Numbered from the stretch's first letter, positions 17,533-25,852 are shown. The stretch: DNA of 64,000 nucleotides from Streptomyces sp. CB02058 (GCF_001905505.1 NZ_LIPG01000004.1:682001-746000), one strand, 5' to 3'. A program made the numbers and translations. The notes: generated by a model not told the origin, from the letters alone.

Positions 17533-19185
17533 ATGCCCAGAATGTCCAGGCGCACCGTGCTGCGCACCATGGCAGCCACGGGTGCTGCCGCCGCCGTGCC
17601 CTCCCTCCTCACGGGCTGCTCCAGCTCCTCGTCCTCCGGCGGCGACGTGTCGAACGCCGGCAAGAAGCTCGCCGCCTGGCCCGCCTACGAGGCCGCACCG
17701 GGCGCCAAGCCGGACCTGGCCCCCACGGCGAGCGGTGTCCAGGCGGGGTACACCAGCTATCCGGCGGAGCTCACCACCTCGGTCAAGCGCACCCCCGGCG
17801 ACGGAAGCACCGTCCGGGTCATGTCCGTCACGTTCGGCACGCCTCCGAAGGCGGCGGCGCAGAACCAGTACTGGCGGGCCGTCGAGAAGGCGCTCGGCGT
17901 CAAGATCGAGTTCACGGTCATCCCGCAGGCCGACTACCAGAAGAAGATGGCCACGGTCATGGCGGGCGAGGAGGACTCGCTGCCGGACATCATCAACATG
18001 TTCTCCGGCTACACCCTGCCGCGCGAGGCGCAGTTCGTCCAGAAGCGGGCCCAGGACCTGACGCCGTACCTGTCGGGCGAGGCGATCCGCGACTACCCCA
18101 ACCTCGCCGGCATCCCCACCCACGCCTGGCGGGACATGGGCCGCGTCAGCGGTCATCTGTACGGCATCCCGCTGGAGCGCCCGCTGACGGGCTCCACCCT
18201 CTGGCTGAACCAGGAGATGTTCACCGACGCCGGTATGAAGGAGGGCTGGGCCGCCGCGGACTTCGCGGCGGTCGCGCAGAAGGCGACCAGGGGCAAGACC
18301 TATGCCCTGGGCGCCGCCAAGGGGTCGCTGTTCGGCAACGCGGTGCACTCCGCCGCCCACCACTCCCCCCAGGGCTGGGCCGTGGACAAGGACGGCGCCT
18401 TCCAGCCGAACTACACCGACGAGCGGTTCAAGGCGGCCGTCGCGTTCCAGGCCGGGCTGCGCAAGGCCGGGGCCTTCCACCCGGACGCGACGTCCCTGTC
18501 CTCCCCCGATCTGAGCACGCTGTTCCTCAACGGCACGGTCGGCTCCATGCAGAACGGCTTCGGCGCGTACACCTCCCTCTACCCGGACTCGAAGGGACTG
18601 CTGACGCCGGCCCCCGCACTGCCGTACGCCGTGGACGGCACCCCGGGAGGTGCCGTCGCCGCCCGCCGTTCCTTCGGCTACACGATCCTGAAGAAGGCGA
18701 AGAAGGAACGCATCGAGATGCTCCTGCGCGTTCTCGACCACCTCGCCTCGCCCTTCGGGACCAAGGAGTGGGAGCTGCTGCAGTACGGCGTCGAAGGCGT
18801 CCACTTCACCCGCGGCAAGGACGGCGCGCCCCAGCGCAACAAGCTCGGGGAGGTCGAGAACATCACGAATCTGCCCTTCCGTTATCTGGCGGAGGGCCCC
18901 CAGGTGCTCTTCGTGCCCGGACGGCCCGAGGCGGTCCGCGCTCTGCACGCCTGGCAGCAGAAGGTCGTCCCCGTCACCATCCGCAACGCGTCCTTCGGCC
19001 TGGTCTCGCGCACCGATGTCGCCCAGGGGGCCACCTTGAAGGCGTTGATGGAGGACACCGTGACGGCGGTGGTCGCGGGCCGGTCGTCGATGGCCGACTT
19101 CGACGCGGCGGTGAAGCAGTGGCGCAGCCGGGGCGGCGACAGAATAGCCGAGGAGTTCGCGAAGGAGCACGCCGCCAACAGCTGA
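17533..19185 (+). CDS. Extracellular solute-binding lipoprotein of the oligosaccharide ABC importer (LplA/YtcQ type)
   Basis: 550 residues. The N-terminus has both a twin-arginine motif (SRRTVLR) and a lipobox LLTGC with the lipidated Cys at 29, followed by a Ser-rich linker. The mature part is a large type-II binding protein: an N-lobe with IEFTVIPQADYQKKMATVMA and a Trp/Tyr-rich cleft. This size (over 500 residues) is characteristic of LplA/YtcQ-type proteins that take longer oligosaccharides, rather than maltose-type proteins. Located at the outer face of the membrane, it delivers ligand to the two permeases just upstream. Start at 17533; the ribosome binding site is weak (GAAAGG). Confidence 0.9.
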   Translation: MPRMSRRTVLRTMAATGAAAAVPSLLTGCSSSSSSGGDVSNAGKKLAAWPAYEAAPGAKPDLAPTASGVQAGYTSYPAELTTSVKRTPGDGSTVRVMSVTFGTPPKAAAQNQYWRAVEKALGVKIEFTVIPQADYQKKMATVMAGEEDSLPDIINMFSGYTLPREAQFVQKRAQDLTPYLSGEAIRDYPNLAGIPTHAWRDMGRVSGHLYGIPLERPLTGSTLWLNQEMFTDAGMKEGWAAADFAAVAQKATRGKTYALGAAKGSLFGNAVHSAAHHSPQGWAVDKDGAFQPNYTDERFKAAVAFQAGLRKAGAFHPDATSLSSPDLSTLFLNGTVGSMQNGFGAYTSLYPDSKGLLTPAPALPYAVDGTPGGAVAARRSFGYTILKKAKKERIEMLLRVLDHLASPFGTKEWELLQYGVEGVHFTRGKDGAPQRNKLGEVENITNLPFRYLAEGPQVLFVPGRPEAVRALHAWQQKVVPVTIRNASFGLVSRTDVAQGATLKALMEDTVTAVVAGRSSMADFDAAVKQWRSRGGDRIAEEFAKEHAANS

Positions 19186-19228
19186 CGGCGGGCGCGGGCG
19201 GGCGGACACGGGAACGAGAGGAATCAGC

Positions 19229-20314
19229 ATGGCGGCGAACGGGCGGGTCACCATCCGCGAGGTGGCGGACAGGGCAGGGGTGTCCCCTGCGACGGTCTCC
19301 CGCGTGCTGAGTGGCAACTACCCTGTGCCGCCCGCCACTCGGGCCCGTGTGCTCAAGGCCGCGCAGTCCCTGGACTATGTGGCGAACGCCCACGCCAGGG
19401 CCCTGGTCGGGCGCGGTCGCAGCATGGTGGCCGTCGTGCTGCGGCAGCTCACCAGCCCCTTCTACGCGCAGGTCGCCGAGGGGGTCGAGGCCGAGGCGGC
19501 GGACCACGGCCGGCTGTGCCTGGTCGGTTCCACCGGCGGCGATCCACGCCGGGAGACGGAACTCGTGCAGCTGATGCGGGAGGAGGGTGCGGGGCTGGTC
19601 ATCCTGGTGGGCGGGATCGTCGAGGACGACGCCTACCGGGAGCGGGTGGCACGTTACGCCCATGCCCTGAAGGCCGCTGGTTCGCGTCTCGTCCTGTGCG
19701 GCCGTCCGTCGCCCGATCCCGACATCCCCGCCGTCGTGGTCGAGTTCGACAACGAGGCGGGTGCGCGGGCGGTCACCAGCCACCTCGTCTCCGCCGGCCA
19801 CCGCCGGATCGTCTTCCTGGGCGGCCTGCCCGGCAACAGCGCGCTGGACGCACGGGTCGCCGGCTACCGCGCCGCGCTCGCCGAGCACGGGATCGACGCG
19901 GGCGGCGAGGACGTCGTCGACTGCGGCCTCGGCCGCGGGGCCGGGCATCGCGCCATGACCGAACTCCTGTCCCGCCGGAGCGACTTCACCGCCGTGTTCG
20001 CCGGGGACGACATGGTCGCGGCCGGCGCCATGCGTGCCGTCACCGACGCCGGGCTGCGTGTCCCCGACGACATCTCCGTCGTCGGATACAACGACATCCC
20101 TCTCGCCCAGGACTTCAACCCCCCGCTCACCACCGTCCGCACACCGGCCGAGGAGCTCGGGCGCGCCGCCGTACGCCTGGCGCTGCGCGACGCGGACGAA
20201 TGGTCCGCCCCGGCCCACCATGTGCTGGGCACCCACATCGTCGTGCGGGACAGCGTGGGTGCCCCCGCGGCGCACCGTGTACCGCACACCACCGGAGGTT
20301 TCGCCCCCGCATGA
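19229..20314 (+). CDS. LacI-family transcriptional regulator
   Basis: 361 residues. The helix-turn-helix is at about 7-30 (TIREVADRAGVSPATVSRVLSG) followed by a hinge helix (NAHARALVGR) and a periplasmic-binding-like effector domain ending with VVGYNDIPLAQDFNPPLTTV. Cytosolic repressor. The most likely targets are the two AAAACGTTT sites at 15577 and 15710 controlling its own operon; the inducer is probably a rhamnogalacturonan-derived saccharide. GAGAGGA lies 6 bases before the ATG. The stop overlaps the start of the DUF2264 gene (ATGA), so both are made together. Confidence 0.9.
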   Translation: MAANGRVTIREVADRAGVSPATVSRVLSGNYPVPPATRARVLKAAQSLDYVANAHARALVGRGRSMVAVVLRQLTSPFYAQVAEGVEAEAADHGRLCLVGSTGGDPRRETELVQLMREEGAGLVILVGGIVEDDAYRERVARYAHALKAAGSRLVLCGRPSPDPDIPAVVVEFDNEAGARAVTSHLVSAGHRRIVFLGGLPGNSALDARVAGYRAALAEHGIDAGGEDVVDCGLGRGAGHRAMTELLSRRSDFTAVFAGDDMVAAGAMRAVTDAGLRVPDDISVVGYNDIPLAQDFNPPLTTVRTPAEELGRAAVRLALRDADEWSAPAHHVLGTHIVVRDSVGAPAAHRVPHTTGGFAPA

Positions 20315-22299
20315 CCGCACCCCGCACGTACGCCCCTTCCCTCCTGCCGCCCCCGGACACCGCCCTCTCGCCCTTCACGGGGTACACCCGGTCCCACTGG
20401 GAGGCCCACGCGGACAGGCTGCTGGCCGGCCTCACGCCCTACGCCACCCCGCACCTCGCCCAGTACCGCCTGCCCGGCCGCGCCGGACACGCGGGAGCAT
20501 GGTCGGACGGCCTGGAGGGCTACGCACGCTCGTTCATGCTGGCGGCCTTCCGCATCGCGGGGGCCGGTGGCCGTGACGCCCCAGGCAGTACGGTCATCAG
20601 CGAGCTGATCAGCCGTTACTCCGCCGGTCTCGCGGCGGGCACGGACCCGGACGACCCGGAGCACTGGCCGCCGATCACGGACCGTTCGCAGTCCATGGTG
20701 GAGGCGGCGTCGGTCGTCGTCGCCCTCCACGAGACGCGCCCCTGGCTGTGGGAACGGCTGCCGGACGCGGTGCGGCAGCGGGTCGCCTCCTGGCTGGAGG
20801 GCTTCGTGGGGGCGCGGCCCAACGACTCCAACTGGCGGCTCTTCCAGGTCGTCACCGAGGAGTTCCTCGCGTCGGTGGGCGCCCGCCACCGGAGGTCCGA
20901 GATCGAGTCGGGGCTCGACCGCCTGGAGGACTGGTACAGGGGGGACGGCTGGTACACGGACGGCGACGGCCGCAAGTTCGACTACTACAACGCCATGGCG
21001 CTGCATCTGTATCCCGTGCTGTGGCAGCGCATCGCGGGCGACCGGGCGGACGCGGCGCGGGTCGCCGAACACCGCACCAGGCTGAGGTCCTTCATCGAGG
21101 ACCACCAGCACTTCTTCGGCGCGGACGGCGCCCCGGTCCACCAAGGGCGCTCGCTGACCTACCGGTTCGCCACCTCGGCTCCGCTGTGGGCCGGGGCGCT
21201 GGCCGGTGTCTCCCCGCTGCCACCTGGCCGGACCCGCCGCATCGCCTCGGGTGCCCTCAAGCACTTCGCGGACCGCGGCGCCGTGCCGGGCCGGGACGGA
21301 CTGCTGAGCCTCGGGTGGTACCGCCCCTTCCTGCCCGCCACCCAGCCGTACTCGGGGCCGGCCTCCCCCTACTGGGCGGCCAAGGCGTTCCTCGGTCTGC
21401 TGCTCCCGGCCGGTCACCCGGTCTGGACGGCCCCCGAGGAGCCGTCGCCGGTGGACACCGCCGACCGCTACCTGGCCCTTCCGGCCCCGGGCTGGCTGCT
21501 CCACTCGACGGCGGCCGACGGAATCGTCCGGCTGGTCAACCACGGCAGCGACCGGCTCCCGCCGCCCCCCGCGCCGTCCCGTCCCAGCCCCCACTACAGC
21601 CGGTTCGCGTACTCCAGCGCGACGGCCCCGGAGACACCGCCCGAGGGACCCGACGGGCCGGACAACCACATCGCCCTGCTCGGGCCGGCGGGAGTCCCCA
21701 CGTTCAGGGGCCGCATCCACCCCCTGTACGTCCATGACCGGCAGGCGGCGTCCTGGCACGCGCCGTCGGGGGACGAGGCGGGCTCCCCCGGAATCGTCTC
21801 GGCCTGTGTGGTGCACGGCCCGTGGGAGATGCGCCTGCACCTGGTCCGGGCGCCCGCCGGGAGCTCCGTACGCGAGGGCGGCTGGGCCGTGGCCCGCGAC
21901 GACGCTCCGCCCGTCGGCACATCGGGCCCGGGCTGGGCCGTGGCCCGCAGGCGCGACGGGCTGACGTCCGCGCTCTTCGGGGTGCTCGGATGGGACGAGG
22001 ACGGGCGGCTGCCCGACGGCGAGGTGGAGCAGGCCCTCGACCGCAACGCCGTCGGCCGCCACTCGGCGACCCCCCTGCTGCGTCTGCCTCACCACCCGGG
22101 CGGCACACGGCTGCTGGCCACCCTGGTCGTGCTCACGTCGGACCCACGGATACGGGACGACCTGCCGCGGCCGGGCCGCCTCGCCCACGCGTCCCCGGCA
22201 CCGGACGGCACGATCGGGATCGTCTTCCCCGACGGGTGGAGCACCCGGGTGGGACTCCTGAGCCCCGTGCCCCCCGCACCCGGGCCCTCGGCCGTGTAG
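20311..22299 (+). CDS. DUF2264-domain protein, predicted alpha/alpha-barrel uronidase (GH154-like)
   Basis: 662 residues, no signal peptide. The N-terminal 400 residues are the DUF2264 alpha/alpha toroid, with typical stretches GAWSDGLEGYARSF, RPNDSNWRLFQVV and DGWYTDGDGRKFDYYNAMALH. The C-terminal 250 residues are a beta-sandwich of the kind that caps such barrels. From memory, DUF2264 proteins include beta-glucuronidases classified as GH154. The barrel type is shared with GH88/GH105 unsaturated uronyl hydrolases, which are missing from this locus. It could therefore remove the terminal (unsaturated) uronic acid from imported oligosaccharides; this is inference. ATGA overlap with the LacI gene; GGAGG 12 bases before the ATG. 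Confidence 0.8.
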   Translation: MTAPRTYAPSLLPPPDTALSPFTGYTRSHWEAHADRLLAGLTPYATPHLAQYRLPGRAGHAGAWSDGLEGYARSFMLAAFRIAGAGGRDAPGSTVISELISRYSAGLAAGTDPDDPEHWPPITDRSQSMVEAASVVVALHETRPWLWERLPDAVRQRVASWLEGFVGARPNDSNWRLFQVVTEEFLASVGARHRRSEIESGLDRLEDWYRGDGWYTDGDGRKFDYYNAMALHLYPVLWQRIAGDRADAARVAEHRTRLRSFIEDHQHFFGADGAPVHQGRSLTYRFATSAPLWAGALAGVSPLPPGRTRRIASGALKHFADRGAVPGRDGLLSLGWYRPFLPATQPYSGPASPYWAAKAFLGLLLPAGHPVWTAPEEPSPVDTADRYLALPAPGWLLHSTAADGIVRLVNHGSDRLPPPPAPSRPSPHYSRFAYSSATAPETPPEGPDGPDNHIALLGPAGVPTFRGRIHPLYVHDRQAASWHAPSGDEAGSPGIVSACVVHGPWEMRLHLVRAPAGSSVREGGWAVARDDAPPVGTSGPGWAVARRRDGLTSALFGVLGWDEDGRLPDGEVEQALDRNAVGRHSATPLLRLPHHPGGTRLLATLVVLTSDPRIRDDLPRPGRLAHASPAPDGTIGIVFPDGWSTRVGLLSPVPPAPGPSAV

Positions 22300-22333
22300 C
22301 GGAGCGGGGCCCGTTCGCGCGGGCACCGCGCAG

Positions 22334-22378
22334 CGCCTGAGCGGGCGCCGGGCAGGCCGCCCGGTGCCCGCTCAGGCG
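22334..22378 (+). terminator. Terminator after the importer operon
   Basis: Bases 22336-22353 pair with 22359-22376 over 18 positions (one G-T wobble) with two further GC pairs outside and a five-base loop. It lies 35 bases after the DUF2264 stop. Confidence 0.8.
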
Positions 22379-22441
22379 TGCGTGGGACAGGGAATCGCCC
22401 ATGGATACGGGTGCCGTGCTACCCGGAATCCGACTAATAGG

Positions 22442-22460
22442 TTAGGTTAGGCATGCCTAA
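22442..22460 (+). promoter_or_regulatory. Iron box (DmdR/IdeR operator) before the DUF2470 gene
   Basis: TTAGGTTAGGCATGCCTAA matches the actinobacterial iron-box consensus TTAGGTTAGGCTAACCTAA at 16 of 19 positions and contains an exact 14-base palindrome. It is 48 bases upstream of the ATG at 22508, so the gene should be repressed when iron is plentiful. Confidence 0.85.
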
Positions 22461-22507
22461 GTAATCGCCATGAGGTCTCCCCCACCCCGCTCCCCTGGAG
22501 AACTTGG

Positions 22508-23215
22508 ATGCGTCCTTTCACCTCCCGCGCCACACACCCGACCCCGGCCGAACGCGTGCTGTCCATCCTGATGGCGGCCCACTCGATGACGGTGGTGAGC
22601 GACGGTCACGAGCCCGTCGAGGTCCACCGCCTCGACGGCACGGGCGCGATGGGCCACATCCACCTGCACGAACCGGCCGAGGCCGGCCGGCCGCAGCCGG
22701 GGCCGCGCATCCCGGTCCGGCTGGAGTTCACCGACATCGCCCCCACCCCCGTACGGGACCGGATGCGCGCCCGCGTCACCGTGACCGGGCTGCTCTCGGC
22801 CCCGTACAGCACGGAGACGGCGGAGAGCACCTGCATGGAGTTCGGGCAGGCGGTCATCGAGGACCACACGGGGCGGGCCTTCGTGACGCTGGACGAGCTT
22901 CAGGACACCCAGCCCGACCCCATCGCCACCAGCGAGGCGGGGATGCTGACCCACCTCGTGGACGAGCACGGCGAACTCGTCCCGCTGCTGCTGCGCCTCG
23001 TGCAACCGCAGCCGGACAAAGGCGTCCTGCGTGTGCACCCGCTGGCCATGGACCGGTACGGCGTGACGCTGCGCCTGGAGTACCCGGGCAGCCACCGTGA
23101 CGTCCGGCTGCCGTTCGCGAAGGCCGTGACCCGGATCGATCAGGCGGGCCCTCAGATCCACGCCCTGCTGGCCGCCGCCCGCCGCGCCTCGCACCGCAAC
23201 CAGCTGCTGGCCTGA
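22508..23215 (+). CDS. DUF2470-domain protein under iron control
   Basis: 235 residues. The first 120 residues look like a split-barrel of the pyridoxamine-oxidase type (RVTVTGLLSAPYSTETAE). The C-terminal 90 residues match DUF2470 (VDEHGELVPLLLRLV, LRVHPLAMDRYGVTLRLEYPG), a domain also found at the end of haem-utilisation proteins such as HugZ/HutZ. A role in haem or iron handling is suggested by the family and strongly supported by the iron box just upstream, but no haem ligand can be named. Cytosolic. The ATG follows GGAGAA by about 6 bases. Single-gene unit closed by a very strong palindrome. Confidence 0.75.
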   Translation: MRPFTSRATHPTPAERVLSILMAAHSMTVVSDGHEPVEVHRLDGTGAMGHIHLHEPAEAGRPQPGPRIPVRLEFTDIAPTPVRDRMRARVTVTGLLSAPYSTETAESTCMEFGQAVIEDHTGRAFVTLDELQDTQPDPIATSEAGMLTHLVDEHGELVPLLLRLVQPQPDKGVLRVHPLAMDRYGVTLRLEYPGSHRDVRLPFAKAVTRIDQAGPQIHALLAAARRASHRNQLLA

Positions 23216-23219
23216 ACCA

Positions 23220-23283
23220 GCCGATGCCGGGAGGCCCCGGGCCCCCACGGGCCCGTGGGGGCCCGGGGCCTCCCGGCATCGGC
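23220..23283. terminator. 64-base perfect palindrome, terminator of the DUF2470 gene
   Basis: Bases 23220-23251 are the exact reverse complement of 23252-23283, with no loop bases and no mismatch. It begins 5 bases after the DUF2470 stop. As RNA it forms an extremely stable hairpin; as DNA it could extrude a cruciform. Confidence 0.85.
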
Positions 23284-23580
23284 ACGGGAGCTTCCCCGGG
23301 TGCCGTCCACCACGGCCCGGAGGAACGGACGGACCGTCAGCACAAGAGTTGACTTCAGGCCAACCGCGCCCAGGAGGCGATCACCCGCGAATCATGCATG
23401 ATCGACGGCATTTGCCCCCTCTACGAGGCCAAATGGCGCCGCCGCACGACGACTCCGCCACTCGGTGGATACCCGCGCGGAAGTCCAACCCGGCTCGAAT
23501 CGGCCGTAGCCGCTGCTCGTACGCCTTGCTAACTTCCCGGTCCCAGAGGCTAGTGAGACGTACGTGTGAAAGGGAAGTAC
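23284..23580 (+). promoter_or_regulatory. Upstream region of the terpene synthase gene
   Basis: About 300 bases with no gene. It contains the exact palindrome ATCATGCATGAT at 23391-23402, about 180 bases before the synthase start, which could be a regulator site. No convincing -35/-10 pair could be fixed. Confidence 0.3.
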
Positions 23581-24648
23581 ATGACCTCCCCGGCTCCAGC
23601 GCCCAAGATCCCTCAGCTGTGGGTTCCCCTTCCCTCGGGCATCCACCCGAAGTGGCGTGAGATCGACGCCAACTCGGCTGCCTGGCTCGACCGTTACGGC
23701 CTCTACTCCGACCCGGCGCAACGCGAACGGCTGACGCGCATAGCCGTGGGCGAGATCACGAGCCGAGGAGCGCCCGAGGGACAACTCGCGCCCCTCCAGT
23801 GGACCGCCGACTTCCTGATGTGGCTCTTCGCGTTCGACGACGAGTACTGCGACGAGGGGCCGGTCGCGACGTCCCCCGACGCCACCCTGCTGATGATCAC
23901 CAAACTCCAGCGGATCATCGACGTCCCCTGGACCGCCGCCACCGACGACAACTACAGCGCCGCGCTGCACGAGCTGCGCATGCGGCTCGACTCGCTGACG
24001 ACACCGGTGCAGACCGCCCGCTGGGCCGCCAGCTTCCGGGCGTACCTCCAGGGTCAGGTCTGGATGGCCGCCAACAGTGCCTACGGGCGGATCCCCACCC
24101 TCTCCGACCATCTGGCGGTCCGGCTGGACTCCTCCGGGGTCAAGATCTTCTCGACGCTCAGCGAGATCATCCACGGGTACGACCTGCCCGCGGCGGACTA
24201 CGAGCGCCATGACGTACGGGCGTTCGTCGAGGTCTTCGCCGCGATCATCGGCTGGTCCAACGACCTGGTCTCGTACCACAAGGAACGCGAACGGAGCCAC
24301 GAGGGATACGGGAACATCGTCGACCTGATCGCCCACGAGCGGAACTGCCCGCTCGACGAGGCGGTGGCCGAGGCCGCCACCATGCACACCAGCGCCATGA
24401 CTCTCTACCTGCGACTCCGCGACCAGATCCTGGACACCGCGGGTCCCGAGCTCCGCCGGTGGGTCACGGGCTGCGACTCCTGGATCCGCGCCGACTACGA
24501 CTGGTCGCTCACGACCAACCGGTACGTCAATCCGGAGAACCCCGCCGACCTGCCGTCCGGCTCCGCGACCGCCCCGCTGCGCGCGTCGGCGGACAAGCCG
24601 CTGCCGATCGAGAGCATCGCCTGGTGGTGGACCCACCTGAAGGACTGA
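23581..24648 (+). CDS. Class I terpene synthase (sesqui- or diterpene cyclase type)
   Basis: 355 residues. The Asp-rich metal-binding motif is D86-D87-E-Y-C-D91-E92 within LFAFDDEYCDEG. The NSE triad is N227, S231, E235 in SNDLVSYHKE. R181 lies 46 residues before the NSE triad, matching the pyrophosphate-sensor Arg, and the late RY pair is in TTNRYVNP. All elements for diphosphate ionisation are present, so it should be active on a linear prenyl diphosphate (most such bacterial enzymes use FPP). The product cannot be read from sequence. The start at 23581 follows AGGGAAG by 5 bases. No P450, methyltransferase or prenyl transferase gene is adjacent, so the product may be a volatile hydrocarbon or alcohol used unmodified. 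Confidence 0.92.
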   Translation: MTSPAPAPKIPQLWVPLPSGIHPKWREIDANSAAWLDRYGLYSDPAQRERLTRIAVGEITSRGAPEGQLAPLQWTADFLMWLFAFDDEYCDEGPVATSPDATLLMITKLQRIIDVPWTAATDDNYSAALHELRMRLDSLTTPVQTARWAASFRAYLQGQVWMAANSAYGRIPTLSDHLAVRLDSSGVKIFSTLSEIIHGYDLPAADYERHDVRAFVEVFAAIIGWSNDLVSYHKERERSHEGYGNIVDLIAHERNCPLDEAVAEAATMHTSAMTLYLRLRDQILDTAGPELRRWVTGCDSWIRADYDWSLTTNRYVNPENPADLPSGSATAPLRASADKPLPIESIAWWWTHLKD

Positions 24649-24666
24649 GACCGCCGGGAGACGCCT

Positions 24667-24692
24667 CGGGGAGCGGCGGGTGCCGCTCCCCG
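24667..24692. terminator. Bidirectional hairpin between terpene synthase and bL37-like gene
   Basis: CGGGGAGCGGC (24667-24677) pairs with GCCGCTCCCCG (24682-24692), an 11-base stem with a four-base loop, placed between two converging genes. Confidence 0.75.
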
Positions 24693-24708
24693 GTCCGTCG
24701 GCGCGCCC

Positions 24709-24786
24709 TCAGGTCTGCGGACGGCTGCCGTGGTTCGCGCCGTTCTTGCGGCGGGCCTTCTTCTTGCGACGTCGCTTCGAGGACAT
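24709..24786 (-). CDS. Ribosomal protein bL37-like, 25 residues
   Basis: A tiny, extremely basic protein starting MSSKRRRKKKARRKNGANH and ending GSRPQT. The block KNGANHG.RP is what I recall from the actinobacterial large-subunit protein bL37 described in mycobacterial ribosomes (a KKR...ANHGKRPN pattern). It would bind rRNA in the large subunit. The start is well supported: GAGGAGGG lies 4-5 bases before the ATG at 24786. At this size it is usually missed by gene callers. It stands alone, convergent with the terpene synthase and separated from it by a hairpin. The identification rests on the motif and basic composition, not on a search. Confidence 0.7.
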   Translation of the reverse strand: MSSKRRRKKKARRKNGANHGSRPQT

Positions 24787-24970
24787 CGATCCCTCCTCAT
24801 CCTGTCGTTTCTGCATACTTTCAACCGAAATGTCACTTCCGGCAACCACAGTGCCCCTTACCCGTCGGCACAGCGGTAAACACTTGCTCCGGGTGCATCC
24901 GGGTGGCGTACGCCACGGCGCCTGGCGGCCGGGCGGAGCAGGACGGGCCGGCGGGTAGCGGGGGGCAGCG

Positions 24971-25489
24971 TCAGTGCCCGGCGGACACCTTCACCAGCAC
25001 GACCGCGACACCGATCGCCGCGTCGGCCAGGCCCGCCAGCGCCGCCGTCAACACGCCCCCTCCCAGGCGCACTCCACCCACGCAGCCCCAGAGGAAGAGC
25101 GAGACGACACCCAGGACGGCAGCCGTCATCAGCGCGGTGGACAGCAACAGGACGTCCAGGGCGGCGAGGGCGATCATCACGGACGGGCTCACCGCGCACG
25201 ACAGCAGGGGGCTGCTGACGTAGAGCATGCGGCGCAGGTCGTGGCCCCTGGCGAAATGGCGGTGGACCGTGCGGTGGGCCTGCTGGTCGGCCACGATCGC
25301 CGCGAGCCACAGCCCCAGCGCGGTCGTCAGGACCGTGGCCAGGGCGCCTGGGACACCGGCGTTGCTCAGGGACAGGCCCACCACCACGGCGATCATCGTG
25401 ATCGTGGCGTAGATGCGCTCCTTGAGCCGGCCCGCCATCACCTCGGCGGCCTCCTCCTGCGGCACCCCTGAGCGCCCGTCCTCCGACAT
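24971..25489 (-). CDS. Predicted integral membrane protein, function unknown
   Basis: 172 residues with a short acidic cytosolic N-terminus (about 25 residues) and four hydrophobic segments: about 27-45, 49-68, 98-120 and 122-145, with further hydrophobic stretches to the C-terminus. Between the second and third is a basic, His-rich loop (QQAHRTVHRHFARGHDLRR). I do not recognise a named family; similar four-helix proteins are common in Streptomyces. The ATG at 25489 has GAGGGAGA upstream; a longer version from 25510 has no site. Transcribed away from the cobalt transport operon, whose riboswitch lies about 200 bases upstream. Confidence 0.65.
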   Translation of the reverse strand: MSEDGRSGVPQEEAAEVMAGRLKERIYATITMIAVVVGLSLSNAGVPGALATVLTTALGLWLAAIVADQQAHRTVHRHFARGHDLRRMLYVSSPLLSCAVSPSVMIALAALDVLLLSTALMTAAVLGVVSLFLWGCVGGVRLGGGVLTAALAGLADAAIGVAVVLVKVSAGH

Positions 25490-25684
25490 CCGGTCTCCCT
25501 CACCCCTCACGGCTCGTACGTCGCGCGCCCCGTTCCAGCACCTTCCGGCGTGGTGGTCGCGGCCCCCAGCATGCCTGGTCGGCCGCCGTGATTCCGGAAC
25601 CGCCCACGGCGGGCCGCACGGGGAGTCCCGCAGGTCGCGCGCGGGTGGGCCCGCTTGTCACCGTCCCCGGCCTGGGGCTAGTGT

Positions 25685-25852
25685 CGCCACGCCTTGGTGA
25701 ACGGGAAATCGGTGCGATACCGGTGCGGCCCTCGCCACTGTGATCGGGAAGTCCGGCTCCGGCCCTCACGGGCAGCCACTGGGTCCTCGGACCCGGGAAG
25801 GCGGAGCACGGGCGGTGTCACCCGTAAGCCAGGAGACCGGCCAAGGCACTTC
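25685..25852 (+). ncRNA. Cobalamin (B12) riboswitch
   Basis: The closing stem P1 is GCCTTGG (25691-25697) with CCAAGGC (25841-25847). Inside are the hallmarks of the class: CCGGTGCG with CGCCACTG and GGGAAGTCCGG in the core, then GCCACTGG, GGGAAGGC, and AAGCCAGGAGACC near the 3' end (the B12 box region). It ends about 40 bases before the CbiM start and should switch off the cobalt importer when adenosyl- or methylcobalamin is abundant. Confidence 0.92.
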
